DNA of 64,000 nucleotides, taken from NCBI GenBank assembly GCA_009823505.1, contig VZQC01010587.1:141538-205537 (forward strand), written 5' to 3'. The stretch is from Rhizomys pruinosus. Taxonomy: Eukaryota > Chordata > Mammalia > Rodentia > Spalacidae. Of the stretch, positions 10,605 to 21,393 are shown piece by piece; the stretch's first letter is position 1, and every line of letters begins with the position of its first letter. Under the pieces are notes generated by a model that saw only the letters and a program-made list of their open reading frames with translations, was not told the DNA's origin and did not search any database. The position numbers were made by a program, and so were the translations under genes.

Positions 10605-12264
10605 CTGCAGGTAACCAGACAGACACACACACACACAAACACACAAAGATAAATTTAGTCAATACTTCCGAAACCTTTGTTTCTTCTCCTATCCACTTTT
10701 TCTTCCTTGAACTTCTGTTGTTTTGCAGTTTATATATTAAACACTGCTCACTTGAGTGTAAATATTAGGTCTGGGGGTATGAAGCAATTAAAGGCTACCT
10801 TCTGCAGAGTCAAGTGTTTCTCTTATGTTGATGGCAGCATTCCTCAGGGGAGAGTTTCTAGTATTAGATAGGACCCAGCATCAAGTAAGTTGAGTGAGGA
10901 ATGCCAGCTTATCAGAGTGACGATACAATACATTTGTAAAGAGCATTCAGTAGGTGATGTGAACAAGGGCTGGCTGCAGTCTGTTTTCCATTACATAGTA
11001 AAAATACCTTAAAATGTGCCACAACTTGCATAAATATTTCCTACGTGAGTTTCACTCAATAAGAAATTGGTACGGTCCAGGCGGGGCCTTAGGGCCAGAT
11101 CTAAAATGGTACCGAGGATGAAAGTGTTTGAGTTGTATCATAACGTGAGGAGATCTCAGATCATGGCTATAGCAGAGAAAGTCTCTCCTCACAGAGCTGA
11201 TGACTGAGTAAATCAGTCAACTTCAGCCTGACTGATGGTCAGCTATAAGGCAGTCTCTTCTCACACACAGAGGGGTCTGGCAGGAAAGTGTATCCTCCAT
11301 CAGAGCCAGGCAGTGGCCAGGCAGGACAATGGGGCCCAATGCCCAAGTGGCATAAAGTCTTGACTCATCAAAAACCACTGCACGCCTCATTCAGACACAC
11401 AGTGAAGACAATGGCTCCTCTTTTGGTTGAACCATTGATTACTGGCGTTTCTTAGGGGGGAAACTAGCCTTTGTGGTTTTAAAGGATCTGGGTTCTTTTT
11501 CTTTTTCCTTTTCTCTTAAAAAAAGTATTTTGGTTTTTGCTCAGGTTATAGGTTCAACAAAAGGATGTGAACTAGATCTAAATAGTTGGATTAAAGTCTT
11601 ATTCCAACTTTATGACCTGTAAATTATGACATCTGAATTTATTTTTTTAAGAGAAATACAGAAGTCTGGAACCTCCAAGCAACCTGGAGTGAAAGAAATA
11701 CTTTGATCAACTTTAGGTTAAAGCAAATATAGCAGATGGACTCAAGCAGAAGCATCATTGCCTGCATGGGACGTCTGATGCAGTTAAACTTTGTTAAAAA
11801 TATGACTCTGAAAGCATGATTCCATATGTTTTGGACATGTGAAATCCACATAGTATGTCCTTCAGTGCTCCAGTCTCAGGTACTGATTTCAGAGGGGTTT
11901 TTTGTATATCATTAAATAACCAGAAAATTACAATTCTTCACACACCATTAAGGATCTAGATAAAATTCCCCAAAGCATATTATTGGGCATCACAATGTAG
12001 TTATGAAAATAAATTCAATCTTGAAATTTTGGTACATAACCCCAAAGTTAAAAGAAAAAAATTCCACTGATATCTTCTCGGTAAAGCCACTACCTCATCT
12101 GACCAGTCATGATGGCCTTGAAACTGATTTACTCTGCTCCAGAGTCAGCATACTGCGCTGTCTCTGTTTACAAGACTCTGTCCCACTAACCTTTGAGCTC
12201 CATAAAAAATACACAAGAAAATGGAAATTGAGAGCTGGGGATTGGGAAAGGTATTTCCTGAAAG
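10605..12264. other. Probable intron or unique DNA
   Basis: Starts with a short CA tract (10,620-10,645). No transposon recognised; 11,060-11,440 is richer in GC but has no supported frame. Confidence 0.4.
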
Positions 12265-12276
12265 AACATGCAGCAT

Positions 12277-12538
12277 GGGCTGGAGAGATAGCCTAGCGGT
12301 TAAGAGCACCGACGCTCTTGCAGAGGACCCGGGTTCGATCCCCAGCACCCACATGGCGGCTAAGAACCGTCTGTAACTCCAATTCCAGGAGAACTCCAGT
12401 TCCAGGGGAATCCGAGACCCTCTTCTGACCTCCGCGGCATTGCACGACATGGGTGCACAGACCTGCATGCAGACAGTACATTCATACACATACAAAAATA
12501 AATAAATAAATAAATAATAAAAAAAATTAAAAAAAAAA
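12277..12538 (+). mobile_element. Young B2/B3 SINE with 17-bp internal duplication
   Basis: Full-length tRNA-derived SINE. It has an A-box-like region ('tagcctagcggttaagagc') and an intact B box (ggttcgatccc). Its body carries two copies of a 17-base unit, ctccaattccaggagaa then ctccagttccaggggaa. A perfect 12-bp target-site duplication, aacatgcagcat, brackets it (12,265-12,276 and 12,537-12,548). The intact duplication and high similarity to copies at 17,022 and 50,234 show recent mobility. Pol III would transcribe it and L1 ORF2 would move it. Confidence 0.95.
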
Positions 12539-12548
12539 CATGCAGCAT

Positions 12549-13670
12549 ATTTCAGATGTGAATTGACCACCTTTACTGCTTTGTCTCCCATTTGGGGTAC
12601 CGAAACACTCATGCATTTCTTCATCATTTGCCTTCTGAATGTTTGAGCACATTACTGAATTTGAAGCCTACAGAGTAAAAGAAAACCAAAAACAGTCCCT
12701 GCCCAACCTACCATAATAAACTTGTTCTATGGAAGACACCCAAGTAACCAGAAGATAGAGAAGCCATGGCATTAGTTTACCCAGGGAAGCATGCTACTGG
12801 AAGACCTCAAGGGGTCAGAAACTAACTTGCCTGTAAAAGGGGGGGGGGGAACTCCCAGAGAGACAGGGCTCTCTGCACCTCTTCTTAAGAGCCTACACAT
12901 AACGATGTATTGATTACCATCCTATTCCTCCTACCTCCATCATTTTGTTTTAAAAACTTGTCTTTCTGCCCCCACTAAAGGAATTTGAGGCTTTGGCAAC
13001 AGGGAAGAAAGCATCTTGAAAAGAGAACACAGAGCTACCTTATTTCCCCAGAAGTCAGGCTTTATAATAGTTGAGGCAAAAATAGCCACCTTTCTCATAA
13101 TGGCTCCTATGAGACAAAGGGACCTGAGCAATCTAGAAGGCTGAGGGTGGGATGGGGAGCAGATGTGTCAGTGTTCACAACAGACCAGCTCTTCTGGAAG
13201 CCACATCTAGTGGATGACATCCTGATGAACGCTAGCTTCATCCCAGTCACTCACTAATGTGCTTTGGGACGAGTAAATTGAGATTATCTTTCACGCATTT
13301 ATATAAAGATATGTTTTTATAGAAGGACATTTCTGGGGACAGGATAACTATATTATCCTTAAAGTACCACTCACATATTTGGAGATGAGACCAAGTAGTC
13401 TGGTGTGACCCTTAATATCTACCTTACCCACCCCCAGGGAGCATGTTGTAGTTTAGATATGGTCAGGCACCTAGACTGGTTTTCCAGAGGTGAAGAAAGG
13501 GACCACTGGCCTCACTGAGGAGCTTCACCTGGTCTTGCCAATGGTTTATATTGCCAGAATCAAAATGAAGACTGTGGGGACCTGAATAAGGTAAGAATGA
13601 CCTATACTGATTTCTAGTTCACCCTTGGCTGCTTCAGCCCTGATTTGGTCCAGTGAAGAACGTCTAAGGG
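12549..13670. other. Unique sequence
   Basis: Contains a G10 run at 12,840. No transposon or supported exon seen. Confidence 0.5.
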
Positions 13671-13790
13671 TAAAAATATGTATTTTTATGTATTTTTATG
13701 TATTTACATACATATAAAAATATGTATTTTTATGTATTTTTATGTATTTACATACATATAAAAATATGTATTTTTATGTATATGTGTATA
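13671..13790. repeat. 44-bp AT-rich minisatellite
   Basis: The unit 'taaaaatatgtatttttatg…' starts at 13,671, 13,715 and 13,759 (exact 44-bp period, about 2.7 copies). Each unit itself contains repeats of 'tatttttatg'. Confidence 0.93.
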
Positions 13791-13802
13791 AATAATTTTA
13801 AA

Positions 13803-13870
13803 GGGCTGGGGGTATAGCCCAATGGCAGCCCATGTGCCTAGCATGGGTTCTATCCCCAGCACCATTAATA
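13803..13870 (+). mobile_element. ID-like SINE head
   Basis: 'gggctgggggtatagccc…tgcctagcatgggttctatccccagcac' matches the tRNA-Ala-type ID head with decayed middle. The 44-bp minisatellite ends just upstream. Confidence 0.65.
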
Positions 13871-14089
13871 AAAAGGAATGATGGACAGAGTTCAATTGTC
13901 CACAGGGGTGTGGTAGCAGGGTGAAAATTTTATGTCCGGTAGATTATTTATTTATTGTTAAACTCTCAGGTCAGCAGTAAAAAGTACAATCTCCCTATTT
14001 AAGGATATTTGCCTTAAGAGGTAACTCCAAAGATATCTACAGAAAAAACTGGTGACTTTTCATATTTTGTTTGTGTGTTTCTTTCAAGA

Positions 14090-14250
14090 ATGGTACTGGT
14101 GGCACACATCTTAAACCCCAGCACTCAGGAGGCAGAGGAAGGTGGATATCTGTGATTTCAAGGCCAGCCTGGTCTACATTGTGAGTTCCAGGACAGCTGG
14201 GGCTACAGGGAGACCCTTTTCCAAAAAGACCAAAAATAAATAAATAAAAT
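14090..14250 (+). mobile_element. B1 SINE
   Basis: 'cccagcactcaggaggcagagg', 'aaggccagcctggtctaca' and 'gctacagggagaccc' in order, with an A-rich tail (aaataaataaataaaa). Its first bases are diverged. Confidence 0.9.
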
Positions 14251-14670
14251 CTTTTTTAAAAAACAAATTCTTTAAGGGAGAGAATCATAATAAAACCATA
14301 TTGGTATTAAATTTCCTAGGCCGAAAAACTAGAAGGAAAAAAGTATATGGCTTTTATATTTTCCCATTTTGTTTTATGGGTAATTTCAGCTATTCAGGTA
14401 ACATTGACAGATGTTGACAGACAAAAATGTCATCATATACTTTTTAAGAAACCCTCATCACCCAACTGTAACCTGCCTTCCTGTTTTTGTTTTGGGATTG
14501 GTCATATTTAAGTCTGTCTAAGAAATGAAACAAATTTAAAATCATTAAAATCCACATTTGATAAACTGATTCCATTATTAGTGAATGAAATTTTGTTTTT
14601 TACTTATTTGTCACAAAGGGAATATTATAGGAGCTTTGCCTGTTTGTTCCATTTATGGTTGTTTGTTTGT

Positions 14671-14781
14671 TGTAAAACAGGGTCTCATGATGTAGTGTGG
14701 GATAGCCTCAAACTTGCAGGAATCCCCCTGTCTCAGTCTGTGAAGTGCTGGGATTATAGGTATGCACCATCAAGCTCAGCT
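14671..14781 (-). mobile_element. Old B1/PB1-like SINE, antisense
   Basis: 'acagggtctcatgatgtag', 'cctcaaacttgcaggaatcc' and 'gtgctgggattataggtatgc' are the antisense 7SL-derived landmarks; diverged. Confidence 0.75.
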
Positions 14782-16289
14782 TGAGGTGAAACTTTTAAAT
14801 TTATGTCATTTCTGAGGTCAGCATATTATGAGTGAATTCTTATGGGAACATATAGTGGTTGTTAAAATGAAGATAAGCCTGCTTATTTGCATATGTATTT
14901 TTATGCTTCTAAGTGTGGGGATCTTACCTTAGAAAGACTTCCCTCCATTTCCTTGTATGGAAATGGTTCTTGACTGACCCAGTCCAAGAGTTCTGAGTAG
15001 TAAACCTATGAATACATAAAAGCACACACATTCAAATTACAAACAAATCCACTCTGAAGCCAGATGGCATCGATCATTTTAGTAAACTCAGTTCTTCTAG
15101 ATGATCGTCCTTTTTCCTGTTGCTGCTTCCAGCAATGAGGAAACACATTACACTTGCAGAAGGGCAGTGAAGATGCACTGCACTCAGGAGAGTTTGAGCT
15201 CAGTGTCTTCCAAGACTGTGTCCAACAGAGCAGAGATATCAATCAATGTTATCTTTAGCAGGTAAAGTGGCAGCTTTAATGTCATGTCTGGCAGGGTGCT
15301 CTAGTCACCAGGGAGAGCTTTCAAAGCAGCTTACATTCCATGTGCATCCTTGCAAAACTCCATGTTTACGACATAATTTTCAGACACTCATGGAACACTG
15401 CTAGGAATTATTCTGAATTTATCAAAGGAGTAAAGAATATACACAAAGCAAAGGCGGAAGTGTCCTATGAGCTCTCTAGGTCACATGGTCACTCGCAGCA
15501 TACTGAATCAGGCTCCTGAAGCAGCCAAGCATCTGAGAGAGAGGCAGGGAGCAGGGTAGGCTAGCCATGAATGATTCAGATTATAGGAGTTGATGAATTC
15601 TGGAGGGTGGGAAGTGGAGGGAGGGAGGCAAGCTGAGGAAGTCTTCTTTAAATATACAAAGGGTTATTAGCATAAGGTTGCTGACCAGCTGTTCTCCACC
15701 TCCAGTGAAGACAGGAGGTGGGGGAGGCTTAAAATTACAAACTGCAGATTTAGGTCAGCTATAAGGAAGAACTTGGCACAAGTATTGTTAAATTACTAAA
15801 AGAATTTAGAGAGTAAAACTGTGAAATCTCCTTTTAAAAATTTAGAAACAGAATCCAAGAGCCATCTGGCAGAGCCAATTCACATTTGATTCAGCACTGC
15901 CTAAAGAAAGGGAATGAAATTAGTCAAGACTCCTTCCAGATCTGAGAATCTGAGTTTTGTAAATAAGCCTCGTATATAATAAGTAACAATTAAGAATCAC
16001 ACACTACATCAATGGATTAACAAATAGACTTAGATGTCATTTTTAATTATGGAAGTGCTACTCATTGAACTATCAGTTAATATTTTGTATGTCTCAATCA
16101 ATCCAGTTCGTTAGGGGGTCTGAAGCAGGAAATGTTGATGGCAGTGTTTATTCTTTGGGATGATGTAACTAACAGTAACTATCTTTCCTATGACACTAAT
16201 AATGTGTATATACACCTTAGCTTACAAAGTAATTTTGCATGCTCTATTTAATTCGTCCTGGTATTAGGCCTATGAATAGAAATGATTTT
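14782..16289. other. Unique sequence
   Basis: A consensus minus-strand donor (AAG|GTAAGAT at 14,926) defines a possible 65-nt exon (14,928-14,992), judged too weak to call. No repeats recognised. Confidence 0.4.
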
Positions 16290-16395
16290 AATAACATAGA
16301 TGAGAAAACTGGAACTTGGAAAGGTCAAGCCCACTTACACAAAGTAACACAGCATGGGGTGGGACTGTGACTCAAATAGGGTTTCTATATCCTAA
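16290..16395 (-). mobile_element. MIR SINE remnant, antisense
   Basis: 'gatgagaaaactggaacttggaaaggtcaag…acacagcatggggtgggactgtgactcaaatagggttt' has the layout of the antisense mammalian-wide MIR core. Ancient and diverged. Confidence 0.65.
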
Positions 16396-17021
16396 GCTCT
16401 CTTCTTTCACTATCCTGCTGGCCTCGAATGTTGCCATAATGCAAACTCCCTGCAGTCCCTCTCTCAGAATGCACCAGTCCATGGCTACCATCCACTCTTA
16501 GCTCCTGAACTCTTGGGAGCTCATCCTGTAAGAAGTCGAGCCGCGCCATTGCCTCCCTTCAGAGCTCGTCTGCTTTCTCTTTCATAGATTTCCCCTGCTC
16601 TGCCCAGCTCCCTTCTTGGAGAATTACACCATCTGCTTTGTTTGAGACAAGCAGTCATTCCTGATGTTCTCTTTAGCCAGTTAAAAGTGAACAAAATTAC
16701 AATCTAAAATACATAAGCTCTTATTCAAGGAATGTAACAAAGTCATAGCACATAAAATCCCAGTTTGACCCAACGTCCTTAATTTGAGCCCAAATTAAGA
16801 ACAAGAATAAGTTCACTTAATATAAACTTACCTTCATTAACACAAACAGCCTTACTAGTACAATTTTAAAATATTACAAATACTAGTAAGAAATAAAGTT
16901 TCTTTAGAAAGCAAAAGCAAAGTCAAGAAGTATCATGTGTGTTCTTTGTTTCTCTAGGCTACTTCATCTTAATGGTGCTTTATCGTTTAGCATAATTAAT
17001 CCTCTAGAAATGTATCAACAG

Positions 17022-17268
17022 GGGGCTGGAGAGATGGCCTAGCGGTTAAGAGCACCGACCGCTCTTACAGAGGACCCGGGTTCGATCCCCAGCACCCACA
17101 TGGCGGTCGAGAACCGTCCGAAACTCCAATTCCAGGAGAACTCCAGTTCCAGGGGAATCCGACACCCTCTTCTGACCTCCGCGGCATTTCACGACACGGG
17201 TGCACAAACCTGCATGCAGACAGTACATTCATACACATACAAAAATAAATAAAATTAAAAAAAAAAAA
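17022..17268 (+). mobile_element. Young B2/B3 SINE with 17-bp internal duplication
   Basis: Same subfamily as the copy at 12,277: intact B box, doubled 17-base unit, 'gacctccgcggcat' and 'cagacagtacattcatacac' 3' body, A tail. Target-site duplication of 16 bp, agaaatgtatcaacag (17,006-17,021) and agaaatgtaccaacag (17,269-17,284), one mismatch. Confidence 0.95.
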
Positions 17269-17284
17269 AGAAATGTACCAACAG

Positions 17285-17865
17285 AATAAGCAAAAAACAA
17301 AACCAACTTGTAGCATGATACTCAGACGCACTGGCCACAGGAATCGGAGGTAGTGAGAAACTCTGGGAAGGCATTCACTGGGTAAAAGTTAAGGGGGATA
17401 GTGTGCGCCAAGGTGCTTATGCTTCTATGGCCACTGTAGCTCTCAGGGTCTCAATAACACAATGTCACATGAGGATTGTTTCATTAAACAAGTGAACCAA
17501 AGTGTACCTTGATCTCTACAAGGGAAGTTTTAGTTCCTTCAAAACCATCTTTCACATAGAAATACACAAACAGAATTTTCCCTCAAAGCCTCTAAAATAC
17601 TATTCTCTTAAAATTGAGTTAGGGACCCAGGATACCTACAGGCTGTATATCCTCAACAACAAAGAAAAAAGAAGGTGGAGGGGAAGGAAAGACTTCCTGA
17701 TTTAGATTCTGCTTGGATTCTTAAAAAGTATGTTTATAGTTGTCACTGAGCATAGTAATTAATATATCTTTTCTTACAATACTACATTTATCTGAGTGAT
17801 TAGGTTAGAAACAGCAGAACAGGAAGAAATACATCAGATTAAATCACTAACACAAAAAAACGATT
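17285..17865. other. Unique sequence
   Basis: No repeat or supported exon seen. Confidence 0.5.
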
Positions 17866-17869
17866 TCTT

Positions 17870-18020
17870 TTTTGGTCTTTTTGAGACAGGGTCTCCCTAT
17901 AGCCCCAGTTGTCCTGGAACTCACTCTGTAAACCAGGCTGGCCTTGAACTCACAAAAAAGATCCACCTGCCTCTGCCTCCCAAGTGCTAGGATTAAAGGC
18001 GTGTGCCACCATGCTCGGCA
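17870..18020 (-). mobile_element. B1 SINE, antisense
   Basis: Antisense B1 landmarks from 'tttttgagacagggtctccc' through 'aggctggccttgaactcac' to 'aggcgtgtgccaccatgc'. Well preserved. Confidence 0.92.
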
Positions 18021-19345
18021 GGAAGAATTCTTAATTATATTTAAATCTACTACATAAATCTAAGATGGCTTATTATGAAACTTTACTATTTTTTGTTTGT
18101 CTCTACAAAACATTTGATTGTTTGGGCTTGTTTTAATATTCTGTTAGAATATTCTATAGAAGCATATTCTATAGAAGTTGAGAATAAAATGTTAATTTTT
18201 CTCTTCCTCCCCTCCTTCCCTTCTGTCACCTCCCTCTCTCCCTCCCTGTCACTCTCCCCCCTCCTTCCCTCCCTCCTACCTTCATTCTTTCTTTCCTGTT
18301 AGCTCTTCCTCCTTTCTTCTTTCTTTGAAGGCTTGTTTCAACTTTCTGGCCAGTACCCAATAAAAATAACTTCAATTAGCTTGATAGTAATTTGGTATTT
18401 AGTATACATTGGAGCTAAAAATTAGTAGTCCAAAATGTGGGAAAAAAATCAGAGACCAGTCAGAGACCAGTCTTCAAGATTCAAAAAAAAACCTATATTT
18501 CTTTAAGCTTTTCATTTTAAAATATGCTGCTTATTTTCCAGTAGCATTGTGTTCCACATCTGGAATCAGTGGAAAAGCCCCTTGCCATGTTTCCCATCAT
18601 TTCCATTATTCTGCAGCAGAATATGAATTGTATCTAATGCCAGCTTCTAAATTTGTATTCCTCCATTTATTTACTGCTTTTATCAATATTTCCTTAAGAC
18701 TGTACTGAGACAATGACCATCAAAGGCCTATATTTATCTTTATCCAGAGCAAAAATACTCCACATAGATAAATGCTACTTACTTGGTTGCTTACTATACC
18801 TTCAAAGAAACTTGAAATAAAGACATGTTTGCCCCTATGGTTTGGTTGTTAATGACTGTAACTGTAATGTCATTTGTTAGCCTTGGAGGGGTCCTTTGTG
18901 TTTCAAGAATGTACACACATGGCCTTTCTAAGAACTTAAAAAAGATAGATGCCCACTCCTTGCAATTCAGAAGACAGACTAGGGTAGCAGGTTCCCAACC
19001 TGCATAATTAATTCTTTGTAGAGCAAAGAGGTATATTTCATAATTATACTGCCAAGTAAATAGTGTATGCCTGCAAACGTACATTTTCTTCTATGCTTAA
19101 TTGGCCAGGAGGTTGTGAAACCTAGTCCTTAATTTAAGGAGAAATTATGTGCATATATATACTTCTTTTTAGCAAATACCCTTTGAAGTGGCACTATTAA
19201 GAATCTTCCTCAAAAGCTACTTGGGTCCCAAGTGTTGCTGGTGACATGAGGGCCAAATGCAAACTGAAACCATAAATGAACGACAAGGATCATTTTCCTC
19301 CAAGCAGCATTACATCAAAGATTAGATGGTGCCAAAAGATGATGC

Positions 19346-19347
<2 letters not shown>
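18021..19347. other. Unique and CT-rich sequence
   Basis: 18,207-18,330 is a diverged pyrimidine-rich tract. 18,440-18,475 has a short direct repeat (agagaccagtc twice). No supported gene. Confidence 0.5.

Positions 19348-19400
<53 letters not shown>
19348..19400. repeat. (CT)n microsatellite
   Basis: About 26 uninterrupted CT units; source of spurious Leu-Ser and Arg-Glu frames. Confidence 0.97.
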
Positions 19401-19402
<2 letters not shown>

Positions 19403-19617
19403 CAGTCTTAGAGGCCTACGTAACCCAGAGAATGCTTCTTCAAGAGCACATGGAATAAACACATTGCCACTGGAAGACAAAAAGCAAACCATGGAGATCA
19501 CTGGGCCCTGCAAAGGCTGGATGTAATCTCTGCAAACTTAAAGCAGTATAAAAGTACTAGTGCCTAAGCTGGCAGGCACTCTTTGTTCACTTGGGAACAA
19601 AAAGAAACATGCACGGA

Positions 19618-19621
<4 letters not shown>

Positions 19622-19653
<32 letters not shown>
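19622..19653. repeat. (AC)n microsatellite
   Basis: About 16 AC units. Confidence 0.97.
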
Positions 19654-19656
<3 letters not shown>

Positions 19657-20079
19657 ATATGAGAACAATGAGTAATTAGAGCACAGGCATTAGGAGTATC
19701 TGATTATTGTGCACAAAAGCCAAAGATGTCTTCCTGCCAGAAAGGAAAGGTTGGCTTGTGAGGCTCTGCCCCACTGCAGTGCCTGCCGACACTGTTTCCA
19801 TGATCTGACAAGTCCCTAACATGAAGGAGCAGAGGTGGGGGAGGAACTGTATGTCACAAGGAACACAAGGATAGTTTACAACTTGACCGGATCCCCTGCT
19901 ATTAGCTCCACTTCAGCTGCATGTCCCTCTGATAGCCACATAAAATGTCCCTGTCTTCTTCATAATCTGCGGGAGATTACGCAACTATCCAACATCATGT
20001 GTCAGACAAGCCAAAGGCTGATAATTCTTTATTGTGTGAGTCGGAGTGCCTGAAACATGCCATGTGTAGACTTTAATAG

Positions 20080-20300
20080 TGGAACCCTCCAAACCCATTC
20101 TCTCCTTGTAAAGCCGCCATGAGAGGCCGCTGATTAATATGTGGGAACCTGACAGCTGTGGAATTTATTTCTAGACTTCAACTAAACAGAGAAGGGAAAT
20201 GAAAATCTCCTTGCTGGCAACAAAATGAAACTGTTTACATGTGAAATTAATCGTCAGCACAAAGAGCTTTCACAGTCACTCTGTTCCACGATATAATATT
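20080..20300. promoter_or_regulatory. Candidate conserved noncoding element
   Basis: Repeat-free block with clustered motifs: a TALE/MEIS-like ctgacagctgtgg, a forkhead-like tgtttac, a homeodomain-type gattaat and 'gaaattaatcgtc'. Conservation is not testable here; this is a motif-density call only. Confidence 0.25.
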
Positions 20301-20957
20301 GTTTGTTTTGCTCCTGAGTATTAAAACTCTGTTTTCTAAGCATAAGAGCAAAGACTTTCAAGAGGAGCCACAAATCAAGTCAGAAACAAGCCACAAAAGG
20401 TTAACGACAGTATCTGACTTTTCTTTTTCACCACTATTTAAGCCCATTCATTATATGAATTTTCAAGGCTTTGATGATGCCTGGTTCAAGGCCAGGCGTA
20501 GCAGCAGCAGCTGGCTTATTCCAGTACCCTGAACACTGAAGTCAGCCGTAAACATTTATGTTATGCAAACTCCTCCTCTCATCCCAGCCTCCTTCCTTTC
20601 CAGTAAGAACATGCTTAGCACAATGTAATCTACCTACAGATCCAAAAATCCAAAGAGTGGACTGATCGAGGAATTCCCAGCTTTCTGCCAAGGTACCTCC
20701 CCTAGCCTGGAGGTCAGCCTGGTACAGTAATCAGAGCCAAGTGTAGACTGAACTCAAGGAAGTAAGCTCCATGCTTCAAATCTGGACTTTAATGGGTGAC
20801 TTTTCAGTAATAAAGTCAAAACAAAAGTCTAAAGAGCTGATAATAGCCCAAAATAAACTAGGAGGAAGCATATAAGAAAAAAAGCATTGAAACAGCTGGC
20901 AGTGTCTAGGAAGAGACTTTTCAAAGAGGAAAAAATGTAAGGAAGCTTTAAGAGCTC

Positions 20958-21166
20958 TTTTTTTTTTTATGTGTATGAATGTACTGTCTGCAAGTAGGTT
21001 GGTGCACCTGTGTTGTACAATGCCGTGGAGGTCAGAAGAGGGCGTTGGATACCCCTGGAACTGGAGTTAAAGATGGTTCTCAGCCGCCATGTGGGTGCTG
21101 GGCATTGAACCCGGTCCTCTCCAAGAGCAGTTGGCGCTCTTAACTGCTGAGCCATCTCTTCAGCCC
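20958..21166 (-). mobile_element. B2/B3-type SINE, antisense
   Basis: Antisense copy ending 'ctgagccatctcttcagccc', with perfect 8-bp flanks aagagctc (20,950-20,957 and 21,167-21,174). It carries 'gtcagaagagggcgttgg', the segment of rodent B2-type SINEs that resembles a CTCF core. Single 'ctggaactggagtt' unit, so older subfamily. Confidence 0.92.
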
Positions 21167-21218
21167 AAGAGCTCGTTTTATTATATAGCTACAATTGAAC
21201 AATAAAAAAGCAGAGTTG

Positions 21219-21393
21219 GGCACCAGATATGCCTCAGCAGGTAAAGCTGCTTGCTTCCAAGGCAGAAGACCTGAGTTCAGTCCCCCCGATCTGCACACTG
21301 GAAGGAGAGAGGGGATTCCATCAATGCTCCTCTGACTCTCACAAGCCTCTGCAGCACATGATGTGTGCAAACACATACGGAATAAATAAATGC
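21219..21393 (+). mobile_element. B3-like SINE
   Basis: 'cctcagcaggtaaagctgcttgc', 'gacctgagttcagtccccc', 'ctctgactctcacaagcctc' and a terminal 'aataaataaatg' fit a diverged B3-type element. Confidence 0.7.

Noticed and set aside
12277..12370. tRNA gene (A and B boxes present)
   Set aside because: The boxes belong to the tRNA-derived head of a B2/B3 SINE; the body, A tail and target-site duplication exclude a genuine tRNA gene. Same for the other B2, B4 and ID copies.
12145..12627. 160-codon minus frame
   Set aside because: Lies over the B2/B3 SINE; near-identical peptides recur at 17,046-17,331 and 50,250-50,517, so it is SINE antisense sequence.
14928..14992. 65-nt minus-strand exon with consensus donor AAG|GTAAGAT
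   Set aside because: Two frames are open in so short a segment and the acceptor is poor; it would join in phase 0 to the exon at 10,604, but that is too little evidence.
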